Translations under genes and position numbers: made by a program | Assembly: GCA_031289835.1 (NCBI GenBank) | Contig: JAITOW010000050.1 | Span: 1-14,297, forward strand | Origin: Puniceicoccales bacterium | Lineage (GTDB): Bacteria > Verrucomicrobiota > Verrucomicrobiia > Opitutales > JAIRKQ01 | Length of the DNA stretch: 14,297 nucleotides | Reading direction: 5' to 3' | The notes under the pieces: generated by a model | What the model was told of the DNA's origin: nothing | Database searches by the model: none | The model's input: only the letters and a program-made list of their open reading frames with translations | Part shown: piece after piece, positions 8,049 through 14,297 of the stretch | Numbering within the stretch: the stretch's first letter is position 1 | Layout: every line of letters starts with the position of its first letter

Positions 8049-9341
8049 ATGGACGACGACTTAAAAAAACCTTCGGAAAATGGAAGCAATCTATTTGAAG
8101 ATTTAAAGCGGCAGTTAAACGATGTCTTTGGCTCGTCTACTGGGAAGTTTAATTTCATGCCTATGTTAGTCGAAGGCAAGCCAGCGGCACAGGGCCAAGA
8201 AACGAACAAGGAGGAAGAGGAGATTCACGAATTTATCGAAAAAATACGCGCGTTCAACATGAAGCCGCGGGAAGTAAAAGATTACCTCGATAGATTCGTC
8301 ATCAAGCAGCACGAGGCAAAAAAGGTTTTAGCGGTTGCCATTTGCGATCATTATAACCACGTGAAGCAGTCCTTGAATGATAAAAATACCCAGGACAAGG
8401 AGTATAGCAAACAGAACGTTCTGCTACTCGGTCCCACCGGCGTCGGCAAAACATATCTCATAAAAAACGTCGCAAAGCTAATTGGCGTTCCCTTCGTGAA
8501 AGTTGACGCCACCAAATTTTCCGAGACCGGTTACGTCGGCAGCGACGTTGACGACATGATCCGAGATCTCGTAAAATCGGCAAATGGCAATACTGAAATG
8601 GCCAAATTTGGCATAGTTTTTATCGATGAGATCGATAAAATCGCGACCAGTAGCGGTATTGAAGGGCGCGACATCTCCGGGCGCGGGGTACAGATCAACC
8701 TACTGAAGCTCATGGAAGACAGTGACGTTAGCCTGTTCAGCCAAACGGACGTCATGTCGCAAATAAAGGCGGCGATGAGCATGGGGGGCGACAAAAAATC
8801 CACAACGATCAACACGAAGCATATTTTATTCATCGCCAGCGGCGCCTTTGACAAACTAACTGATATAATTAAAACCCGTGTTGGGGCGCGCAGCATTGGC
8901 TTTAATTTGCAAAAATCAAGGGAAGTTGACGATTCCTACGAATTTTTGAAACAAGCTTCAACCGCCGATTTCATAAAATTTGGGTTTGAGCCCGAGTTTG
9001 CCGGTCGCTTACCGGTACGAGTCGCCTGTGAACCGCTGAAGGCCAACGATCTTCGCGATATTTTGGCGTCATCGGAGGGTTCGATTCTTAAGCAATATCT
9101 CGACGATTTTGCGGGGTACAATATTGAATTGTCCGTCAGCGACGAGGCCATAGCGAAGATTGCCGAACTCGCTTCCGAGGAAAAAACGGGCGCACGGGGG
9201 CTGCTGACCATTTTGGAACGACTTTTTAGGGACTTCAAATTTGAACTGCCATCGACGGATATCGGAAAATTGGAGGTGACGGAGGCATGCGTTGACGACC
9301 CGGAGGCCGGATTGAATAAAATTCTGGGGAAATGGACCTAA
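8049..9341 (+). CDS. clpX: ClpX-type AAA+ unfoldase lacking the N-terminal zinc-binding domain
   Basis: HSP100/Clp family ATPase that unfolds substrates and, in canonical form, feeds them to ClpP. Walker A GPTGVGKT is at residues 128-135, pore loop GYVGSDVDD follows, Walker B is IVFIDEIDK (D193/E194), pore-2 region GVQINLLKLME, and sensor 2 GARGLLTILER lies near the C-terminus. An IGF tripeptide (283-285), the ClpP-docking motif of ClpX, is kept at the expected place. The N-terminal about 75 residues are acidic and contain no cysteine, so the C4 zinc-binding adaptor/substrate domain of standard ClpX is absent. Its ATG follows the ftsH TAA without a gap, with GAGGGG just upstream. ClpP is not in the window. 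It could be a divergent ClpX paralogue rather than the housekeeping copy; HslU is less likely because the GYVG/IGF pattern is that of ClpX. Confidence 0.88.
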   Translation: MDDDLKKPSENGSNLFEDLKRQLNDVFGSSTGKFNFMPMLVEGKPAAQGQETNKEEEEIHEFIEKIRAFNMKPREVKDYLDRFVIKQHEAKKVLAVAICDHYNHVKQSLNDKNTQDKEYSKQNVLLLGPTGVGKTYLIKNVAKLIGVPFVKVDATKFSETGYVGSDVDDMIRDLVKSANGNTEMAKFGIVFIDEIDKIATSSGIEGRDISGRGVQINLLKLMEDSDVSLFSQTDVMSQIKAAMSMGGDKKSTTINTKHILFIASGAFDKLTDIIKTRVGARSIGFNLQKSREVDDSYEFLKQASTADFIKFGFEPEFAGRLPVRVACEPLKANDLRDILASSEGSILKQYLDDFAGYNIELSVSDEAIAKIAELASEEKTGARGLLTILERLFRDFKFELPSTDIGKLEVTEACVDDPEAGLNKILGKWT

Positions 9342-9829
9342 TTCCAAGAAAATTGCATGCTTTTCAGGAAGCGTGTATACTCCGCGAACGGCTACGTGAG
9401 GCGGGAAAGCGGGTGGTATTGACCAACGGTTGTTTCGATCTGCTGCACGCCGGGCATGTGTGCTCCCTCGAAAATGCTGCCAAACAGGGCGATTCCCTGT
9501 GGGTAGCGCTGAATTCGGACCTGAGCATCAGGCGCCTAAAGGGAGCTTTCCGGCCAATTTTTCCCGAAATTGTCCGAGCCTATATTCTGTCAGCTCTGGA
9601 GTGTGTATCGGGCATATTTATCTTCGATGGTGAACGCCTTGTCCGCGAAATTTCACTTTTTAAGCCGGATGTTTACGTAAAATCAGGGGATTATGATCTC
9701 GAAAAACTTGACAAAATGGAATTTCGTGCCCTTCAAGATGTGCGTGCCGAAATAAAATTTGTGCCCTTCATGGAAGGCTTAAGCACCACGGCCATAATAT
9801 CTTCCATCAAAAGCACTGTGGGTGTATGA
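9332..9829 (+). CDS. rfaE2: D-glycero-beta-D-manno-heptose 1-phosphate adenylyltransferase
   Basis: Cytoplasmic nucleotidyltransferase (EC 2.7.7.70) that makes ADP-heptose from heptose 1-phosphate and ATP, the donor precursor for the LPS inner core. It equals the C-terminal domain of bifunctional HldE as a separate protein. The cytidylyltransferase-fold signature TNGCFDLLHAGH is at residues 31-42 with the HAGH catalytic motif (39-42), followed by NSDLSIRRLKG, KPDVYVKSGDY and the closing GLSTTAIISSI. Length 165 aa is standard for stand-alone RfaE2. ATG 9332 lies 10 nt inside the end of clpX, the only good start before the fold begins, which implies translational coupling. The kinase partner (HldE N-terminal domain) is not in the window. 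Also named hldE C-terminal domain. Confidence 0.92.
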   Translation: MDLIPRKLHAFQEACILRERLREAGKRVVLTNGCFDLLHAGHVCSLENAAKQGDSLWVALNSDLSIRRLKGAFRPIFPEIVRAYILSALECVSGIFIFDGERLVREISLFKPDVYVKSGDYDLEKLDKMEFRALQDVRAEIKFVPFMEGLSTTAIISSIKSTVGV

Positions 9830-9851
9830 TTCCGAAAAATAAGGTGGCTAT

Positions 9852-9866
9852 GAATCTTTGAGATTC
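9852..9866 (+). terminator. Possible weak terminator after rfaE2
   Basis: GAATC (9852-9856) and GATTC (9862-9866) form a short hairpin with a 5-nt loop, followed by GAGTTTTGAATTTT. The stem is short and the T-run is broken, so this is a weak candidate for the end of the tilS-rfaE2 block. Confidence 0.3.
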
Positions 9867-9951
9867 GAGTTTTGAATTTTGATCACGTGTTCAAGGCCTT
9901 TAAAATTTTGGCAAAACCGTAATGGTTCCTCGTTCATCCAATATATTTTTT

Positions 9952-9989
9952 CGAAAATGCTTTGACATTTGTTTTTCAAATTTTACACT
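9952..9989 (+). promoter_or_regulatory. Promoter of cassette 1
   Basis: TTGACA (9962-9967), a 16-nt spacer and TACACT (9984-9989), 36 nt upstream of ATG 10026. The -35 box is a perfect consensus and extends as TTGACATTTGTTTTT. CGAAAA lies 10 nt upstream (9952). The same arrangement recurs in front of cassette 2, which supports function. Confidence 0.7.
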
Positions 9990-10012
9990 TCCTCAAAAGG
10001 ATCGATTTAAAG

Positions 10013-10020
10013 AGGAGGAG
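10013..10020 (+). promoter_or_regulatory. Strong Shine-Dalgarno of cassette 1, first gene
   Basis: AGGAGGAG ends 5 nt before ATG 10026 and fixes that start. It is much closer to consensus than anything in front of serS or ftsH. Confidence 0.75.
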
Positions 10021-10025
10021 GACGA

Positions 10026-10598
10026 ATGGAAGAAAAAAATAAACTTGAATCGGAGGAGATGAAGAAATTGCAGGCCCAGAAGGAACAGGATCTCGCTGGG
10101 ATACAGGAATACGTAGCTGGAGTGAAGGATTGGGAAGCTGAAAACGCGCAAATTTTTGTCAGAGTGCAGGTACAGATTGCTGAAAATAAGCGAAAGGATG
10201 AGGAATATTTTGCTCGCGCGAGGACTCAAGTCAGGGAAAACGAGGCGATGATAAGAAGGTTGAAGGCGATCAGTGCGGAAAACGATGCCATTTGGGAACA
10301 GTTTGGCTTAAAGGTTGGTCAGGACAACGGGCAAAATCCCTTTCTTATTCTGGAGGAAGTGGATCCGAAGGTATTCGGAGGAATGCGAGATTTCGCTGAA
10401 AAAATGAAGCAAAATCTGCTTGAAGAAGTCAGGGCACTGGGGATTAATTATACACCTGCGAAGGGAGGGCCGTCCGGCAATGGGAAGCCAAAGGGAAATG
10501 AGCTCAGCGAGGTGATTTCTTCTTTGGTTGGGAACAAGGGTAGTTCGAAGGGTGGTCATTCAGCGCGCAAAAAAGTTGCGCGCATGGGGCGACTATAG
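10026..10598 (+). CDS. Small charged coiled-coil protein, cassette 1 (unrecognised family)
   Basis: I do not recognise a named family. The 190-aa protein begins with about 95 residues of highly charged Glu/Lys/Gln-rich sequence predicted to form a long coiled coil. Then comes a compact conserved block (98-143) with GQDNGQNPFLILE, PKVFGGM and LGINYT, and a Gly/Ser/Lys-rich, probably disordered tail ending in a basic stretch (ARKKVARMGRL). It has no signal peptide, membrane segment or cysteine. Residues 50-143 align without gaps to residues 31-124 of the downstream gene at 11945-12454, about 43 of 94 identical by hand count, so the two are paralogues. It starts an apparent operon with the 383-aa gene 35 nt downstream. 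By position and shape it could be a dedicated chaperone or anchor for that protein, compare SseA or CesA before SseB or EspA, but those are shorter (about 110 aa). Coding status is well supported by promoter, Shine-Dalgarno and paralogue conservation. Confidence 0.88.
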   Translation: MEEKNKLESEEMKKLQAQKEQDLAGIQEYVAGVKDWEAENAQIFVRVQVQIAENKRKDEEYFARARTQVRENEAMIRRLKAISAENDAIWEQFGLKVGQDNGQNPFLILEEVDPKVFGGMRDFAEKMKQNLLEEVRALGINYTPAKGGPSGNGKPKGNELSEVISSLVGNKGSSKGGHSARKKVARMGRL

Positions 10599-10633
10599 CT
10601 ATGTAATGGAAGTGATGCTGTGGAGGAAATAGT

Positions 10634-11785
10634 ATGAGTAACGCTATAATCGGTACTGATGGAAAGCTTACTATTAATCAGGTTATGATAGATAACGTGG
10701 AGAACAAGCTCCTTAGCTTCGAGGTGGGTAAGACGTTTTATTTTGTGTATGATCCCGATGATGCTCCAAGTCAGTACATGCTGGAACAGCTATACAATGC
10801 CATTAAAAATAATCAAACGGAACTGCTTTTGAACCTTGCTTTGAAGTACAACAAATTTTCCGGAATAGATAAAAAGGCCATGGCCGAGATAAAATATAAT
10901 GACACTACTGACACATATGAGATTATTGCCAACAATACGATAGCGGTGTCTGAAACTTCGTTTAATGGCGCGATAATGAATTTAAATGCTGCCCACCAGG
11001 CCGTGGCACTATGTTACCAAAAATCACTTTTCGTCAAGGATGTTATAGCTGCTCAGGTCAAGCAAGTTGAAGAGATGAACGAAGAGATCGCAAAAAATGG
11101 CGAATGGTGGGAGTTTGTAAATAAAATATATGATGAGTACTATAAAGCTGCCACTGAAAAATCAACGCTCGTGCTCGGCGAAGATTGGAAAGAATGGGCG
11201 GTGTTTGAGCCCTATGGAAACAGACCAGGAGGAACGGGCAAAATGAAGTATAATTTTAATACTTCTTGGCAAACTTCGGAGGAGATTAGTGAAAAAATCG
11301 AGGATCTGCACGGCTATTTGAAAAATATTGGAGGAGATGATCTGCTTAATCTACTTACTGATGAGGATAATAATTATTTTTATGGTTTTGAAAAAATTAG
11401 TATGTACAATAGTAGTGGTCAAACTAGACAGCAGATTTTGGACTCTGTAGAGAGGAATTTTACATATATATATCAGAGTAATGGTTCCTGGTCCGCCCCA
11501 GATGCGTACCCGATCGGCCTCAAATCCTACGCATCAACTCCCTCTGGCAAGCTTACTGGGTTTGATAACATTGACGTTGATGAGGAGCTTAATTTGACGA
11601 AGATAAGAAATACCCAGGAGTTTGTCAGAATGCACGGCGATGAGTTGGTAACTGACGCACAGATGATGAGCACGCGGCTTACGCAACTTACACAAGATCA
11701 CAGCAACTTTTTGACCACCGCCAGCCAAATATGTAAATCTTTTGGAGATAATTACCTAAGTATCACTTCAAACATTAGGACCTAA
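10634..11785 (+). CDS. Filament/tip-like protein of cassette 1, no signal peptide (unrecognised family)
   Basis: A 383-aa protein with a good Shine-Dalgarno (GGAGGA, 10622-10627) 6 nt before the ATG. There is no signal peptide and no obvious transmembrane helix. Visible blocks: A, residues 31-57 (VGKTFYFVYD, then SQYMLEQLYNAI); B, about 63-73 (ELLLNLALKYN); C, about 119-150 (AHQAVALCYQKSLFVKD) running into an acidic amphipathic helix; a variable, Tyr/Asn/Gly-rich middle (about 155-330); and a long C-terminal amphipathic helix region (about 335-383, MMSTRLTQLTQDHSNFLTTA). Blocks A, B and C recur in the next large protein (12487 onward). Helical ends around a variable centre and a Ser/Asn/Ile-rich N-terminus fit a non-Sec exported, self-assembling protein such as the EspA/SseB filament family, but that is inference from architecture. 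Other coiled-coil surface or effector proteins are possible. Confidence 0.85.
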   Translation: MSNAIIGTDGKLTINQVMIDNVENKLLSFEVGKTFYFVYDPDDAPSQYMLEQLYNAIKNNQTELLLNLALKYNKFSGIDKKAMAEIKYNDTTDTYEIIANNTIAVSETSFNGAIMNLNAAHQAVALCYQKSLFVKDVIAAQVKQVEEMNEEIAKNGEWWEFVNKIYDEYYKAATEKSTLVLGEDWKEWAVFEPYGNRPGGTGKMKYNFNTSWQTSEEISEKIEDLHGYLKNIGGDDLLNLLTDEDNNYFYGFEKISMYNSSGQTRQQILDSVERNFTYIYQSNGSWSAPDAYPIGLKSYASTPSGKLTGFDNIDVDEELNLTKIRNTQEFVRMHGDELVTDAQMMSTRLTQLTQDHSNFLTTASQICKSFGDNYLSITSNIRT

Positions 11786-11837
11786 GTCTTAATGTCCTGG
11801 CAGCGAAGTGGGGTAGGGTAGGGGACGAATTTTATAC

Positions 11838-11876
11838 TTTTCCGGTGGAGGGCAAAGTGTTCTCCGGAAAAATTTT
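11838..11876 (+). terminator. Inverted repeat between cassettes, possible terminator
   Basis: TTTTCCGG (11838-11845) is exactly complementary to CCGGAAAA (11864-11871) across an 18-nt loop, followed by a short T-run (11873-11876). It lies 53 nt after the 383-aa gene and 11 nt before the -35 of the second promoter, a sensible place for a terminator. The large loop and short T-run keep confidence moderate. Confidence 0.45.
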
Positions 11877-11877
11877 A

Positions 11878-11915
11878 CGAAAAACATTGACATTTGCTTT
11901 TTTATTCTTATCATA
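11878..11915 (+). promoter_or_regulatory. Promoter of cassette 2
   Basis: TTGACA (11888-11893), a 16-nt spacer and TATCAT (11910-11915), 29 nt before ATG 11945. The -35 extends as TTGACATTTGCTTTT, and CGAAAA lies 10 nt upstream (11878). Box order, spacing and flanking bases match the promoter at 9952-9989. Confidence 0.7.
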
Positions 11916-11944
11916 TGTTTCAACGTTAATTCTGGGAGGGATAG

Positions 11945-12454
11945 ATGGATAGGGGACAAGGACAAGCTCCAACTCCGGCCGAAGTGGAGGCTTGGAGAGC
12001 TAGGAGAAAGCAATTTCTCGAAAAAATGCGGGCACAGATGGCTGAAGACAAGCGAAAGAGTGAGGAGCATTTAGCTCACACGGAGAAACTAATAAAAATG
12101 AACGAGGCGCTGTCGGTAACACTGAAAGCGCTTGATAGGAAAATTGATGCCGTTTGGGCGCAATGCGGGATCACTCCCGGCCAGGACGAGGGCAAGAATC
12201 CGTTTTTACTTTTGGAACGGATCGCTCCGAAGGCATTTAGTGGGATGTCGACGTGGGCTAAAAAAGCCAGGCAAGGGGCTATTAGTGAGCTCAATCTTTT
12301 GGGCTTTGATTACACCGCCATGGGAAAAAAATCTTCCAAGAAAAAGTCTGGCACAGGCGGATTGGGCCCAACGATTGCTTCCACGGCCGCGAATAAATCG
12401 AATGGTTTGGCTGAATATCAGCCGAAGAAGCCTATGCGAAGAGTCAGAGCCTAG
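11945..12454 (+). CDS. Small charged coiled-coil protein, cassette 2 (paralogue of 10026-10598)
   Basis: A 169-aa protein, paralogous to the first gene of cassette 1. It has a short Pro-containing N-terminus and a charged helical region (about 12-75). The conserved block (79-124) contains GQDEGKNPFLLLE, PKAFSGM and LGFDYT. The tail is Lys/Ser/Gly-rich and ends in a basic stretch (PKKPMRRVRA). It lacks about 19 residues of the N-terminal coiled coil present in the paralogue. GGGAGG (11935-11940) 4 nt before ATG gives the start. The stop is TAG. The next gene begins 32 nt downstream. Function unknown; the strict pairing with a larger partner argues for a chaperone, adaptor or structural partner of that protein. 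Confidence 0.88.
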   Translation: MDRGQGQAPTPAEVEAWRARRKQFLEKMRAQMAEDKRKSEEHLAHTEKLIKMNEALSVTLKALDRKIDAVWAQCGITPGQDEGKNPFLLLERIAPKAFSGMSTWAKKARQGAISELNLLGFDYTAMGKKSSKKKSGTGGLGPTIASTAANKSNGLAEYQPKKPMRRVRA

Positions 12455-12486
12455 GGTAAACGGATTAAATTCGGGGGAAAAAGAAC

Positions 12487-14297
12487 ATGTCTGAAATATC
12501 AAAAGTAAGTATAATTTACCCGGATGGTGTAAGCATTTCCACGGCGGGTCAATATCTTGAAAATCCCTTTTTTCAGGTTCCTGTCGGTAGTACTTTTGCT
12601 TTTCTGTACGATACCAATACTACCCTGAGTCAGGCTGTATTGAAGCAAATGTATGAAACTATTCTTGCTTCCCAGGGAGGCGATATGTCCGGTGAGCTAA
12701 GAAAAGCATATGAGGCGGCCGTAAAAGCCCTAAATGACATGCCGGGAGAGCTCGCAAAATGCAATGCTGACTTGGCGTCTATAAATGCATATGAAAATGC
12801 GAATGTGCCCGCGCTTTTGGCGAGCACGATAGCAATCCTTGACACGATGGAAAGTGCGATCACAGGTCTCTCTGATAACTTGTTTTCTCAGACGTGGAAG
12901 AAGACTGATATCATTAACGATATTGGCACTATACGCTCTTACTTAGGAACACACTATCCGAACCTGAATGATGATGATTTTAAAGATATCTTCACGAGAA
13001 TTAACGGGATTAGAACAATCATCGCTGAAGTCACGCGACCGGATGCGGGTAGTGACAAATATATAGAGTTAGTGTTTCCATTGCTAGGATTCGATCGATC
13101 GTATATAGGAAGTGGTGACGCTGGGCAAAGTTTGTTGACCATTGGGGAAATTAGAGAATGGATCGACGGCATTAATGGCGACCCCGGAATACTTTCTCCG
13201 TTTATATCCGCTTTCAAAGCAGCGATGGCAGTGGACAAAGCAATAAACCCGGCTCATATTACCAATTTTAAAAGTGCGATTCAAGCACAAATGACGATGT
13301 CCTATCCATGGGATGCTAACGATAGGAATGGTGAGGGTGTTACATTGACAATAAGTGGCCCCTACAATATATACACATACCAAAAAACCATTACCGTTGA
13401 GTACGCAGGCGGGTACGGAACAGCCACCAGAGTGTATGATGTGGCTGAATATTATGTGCGGAATGCTGATGGATCTGATGGCGACAGATATGAAGATCTT
13501 TGTAATGCTATAGGTCTAGGAGACATCGCTCACACCTATAATGATAGCCTCCTTTTCGAGGGTATTATTAGCTCTATTAGCTCTTCCCCTTATGCTAACC
13601 CAATTCGTACGATACAAGATGATTTAATAGAAATTATTTTTAATAGGTTGAATGGTGATAATTCTGATGAGGCTAAGGCTGCGAAATTGGCAATTCTTCA
13701 AGCGAAGGACATGCCAGGTGCGAGCAACTACAATTTGCTTTCAGCAAGAAAAGAAAAACTTTTTGGATTTTCTAGTGTTTTAGCTAATTTAGGCACAGTG
13801 GAGACAAATGTAAATAGCCTGAAGACAAATCTTTCCCTTGCAGATACTATCCAAAAGTTGAAAGATAAATACTATATTCCTTTAAATTCAACCTTGGATG
13901 CTTTAAAAGCCGCAATTAACGCAAAGATAGCCGGACTTGATGAGAGCAAATTGCAGGCAAATGTTGCCTTAGCGAAAGCAAAGGTTGATGAGGCCATGAA
14001 GGGCAAAGCCGAGAGTCTCTTACAATTGGCACTGAGATATAATCCACCCAGTGGGCAAGGATTCTTGGTGACCGGTGTAAGTAAAACCATAGACGCTAAT
14101 GGCAATGCAACTTATAAGGCAAAGATAAACGGAGATACTAATGAGGATGGAACAATAAGTCTCGCCGAGGCCCAGGCTGCAACCGTAGTAACGTCGAAAA
14201 CTAAGATTGATAACGTCGCGAATCACTTGAGTATACCCTATTTCGCCTTGGCTATGTGCTACGAAATGACATGTGTGGTAAAAGATATGCTTCTTGC
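12487..14297 (+). CDS. Large protein of cassette 2, related to 10634-11785, runs off the window
   Basis: The frame is open from ATG 12487 (GGGGGAA at 12473-12479 upstream) to the end of the window, 603 complete codons with no stop. Residues 33-59 (VGSTFAFLYD, then SQAVLKQMYETI) match block A of the 383-aa protein, 13 of 27 identical by hand count. Blocks B (SLLQLALRYN, 510-519) and C (FALAMCYEMTCVVKDML, 586-602) also match, but here A and B are separated by about 450 residues instead of about 5. This extra part is largely helical with Ala/Lys/Glu-rich stretches, plus a Tyr/Gly/Thr-rich, probably beta segment around residues 285-340 (GVTLTISGPYNIYTYQKTI). There is no signal peptide or membrane helix. 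By analogy with the shorter protein, a variable middle and a C-terminal helical region should follow beyond the window. Family not recognised; an exported structural or effector protein is a guess. Confidence 0.85.
   Translation, partial: MSEISKVSIIYPDGVSISTAGQYLENPFFQVPVGSTFAFLYDTNTTLSQAVLKQMYETILASQGGDMSGELRKAYEAAVKALNDMPGELAKCNADLASINAYENANVPALLASTIAILDTMESAITGLSDNLFSQTWKKTDIINDIGTIRSYLGTHYPNLNDDDFKDIFTRINGIRTIIAEVTRPDAGSDKYIELVFPLLGFDRSYIGSGDAGQSLLTIGEIREWIDGINGDPGILSPFISAFKAAMAVDKAINPAHITNFKSAIQAQMTMSYPWDANDRNGEGVTLTISGPYNIYTYQKTITVEYAGGYGTATRVYDVAEYYVRNADGSDGDRYEDLCNAIGLGDIAHTYNDSLLFEGIISSISSSPYANPIRTIQDDLIEIIFNRLNGDNSDEAKAAKLAILQAKDMPGASNYNLLSARKEKLFGFSSVLANLGTVETNVNSLKTNLSLADTIQKLKDKYYIPLNSTLDALKAAINAKIAGLDESKLQANVALAKAKVDEAMKGKAESLLQLALRYNPPSGQGFLVTGVSKTIDANGNATYKAKINGDTNEDGTISLAEAQAATVVTSKTKIDNVANHLSIPYFALAMCYEMTCVVKDMLL

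Overview
The window reads as a piece of chromosome from a Gram-negative (diderm) bacterium. The heptose adenylyltransferase implies LPS or another heptose-containing envelope glycan. The single-chain glycyl-tRNA synthetase and the ClpX-type ATPase without a zinc finger would suit the Planctomycetes-Verrucomicrobia-Chlamydiae group, perhaps Verrucomicrobiota, but that placement is an inference and cannot be proved from this sequence alone. UAG, UAA and UGA all serve as ordinary stops here.

Region 1 (1-3309), translation genes: the 3' end of an unrecognised gene, then serS (+), and convergent to it glyS (-). The glyS frame is intact at the family level but is broken by one in-frame TAG at 2793-2791, in the linker between its N-terminal and C-terminal catalytic parts.

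Region 2 (3310-4548): about 1.2 kb without a convincing protein gene. It carries two minus-strand tRNAs with encoded CCA, tRNA-Val(UAC) and tRNA-Gln(UUG), the second with a good promoter.

Region 3 (4549-9829): a tight co-directional block tilS - ftsH - clpX-like - hldE/rfaE2. The gaps are 38 nt, 0 nt (TAA directly followed by ATG) and a 10-nt overlap. It covers tRNA-Ile AUA decoding, membrane proteolysis, an unfoldase and ADP-heptose synthesis.

Region 4 (9830-14297): the unusual part. Two tandem copies of one cassette follow each other: promoter, then a small charged coiled-coil protein with a basic tail (190 and 169 aa), then a larger protein without signal peptide (383 aa, and at least 603 aa running off the window). 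The small proteins are clear paralogues (about 43 of 94 identical in an ungapped stretch, counted by hand). The large ones share N-terminal and internal blocks, but the second carries roughly 450 extra residues between them. Both cassettes start with the same promoter block (CGAAAA, 4 nt, TTGACATTTGYTTTT, 16-nt -35/-10 spacing). The layout resembles a chaperone-plus-filament/tip-protein pair of a type III secretion system (as sseA-sseB or cesA-espA), but this is a hypothesis from architecture only; by eye I cannot assign either protein to a named family.
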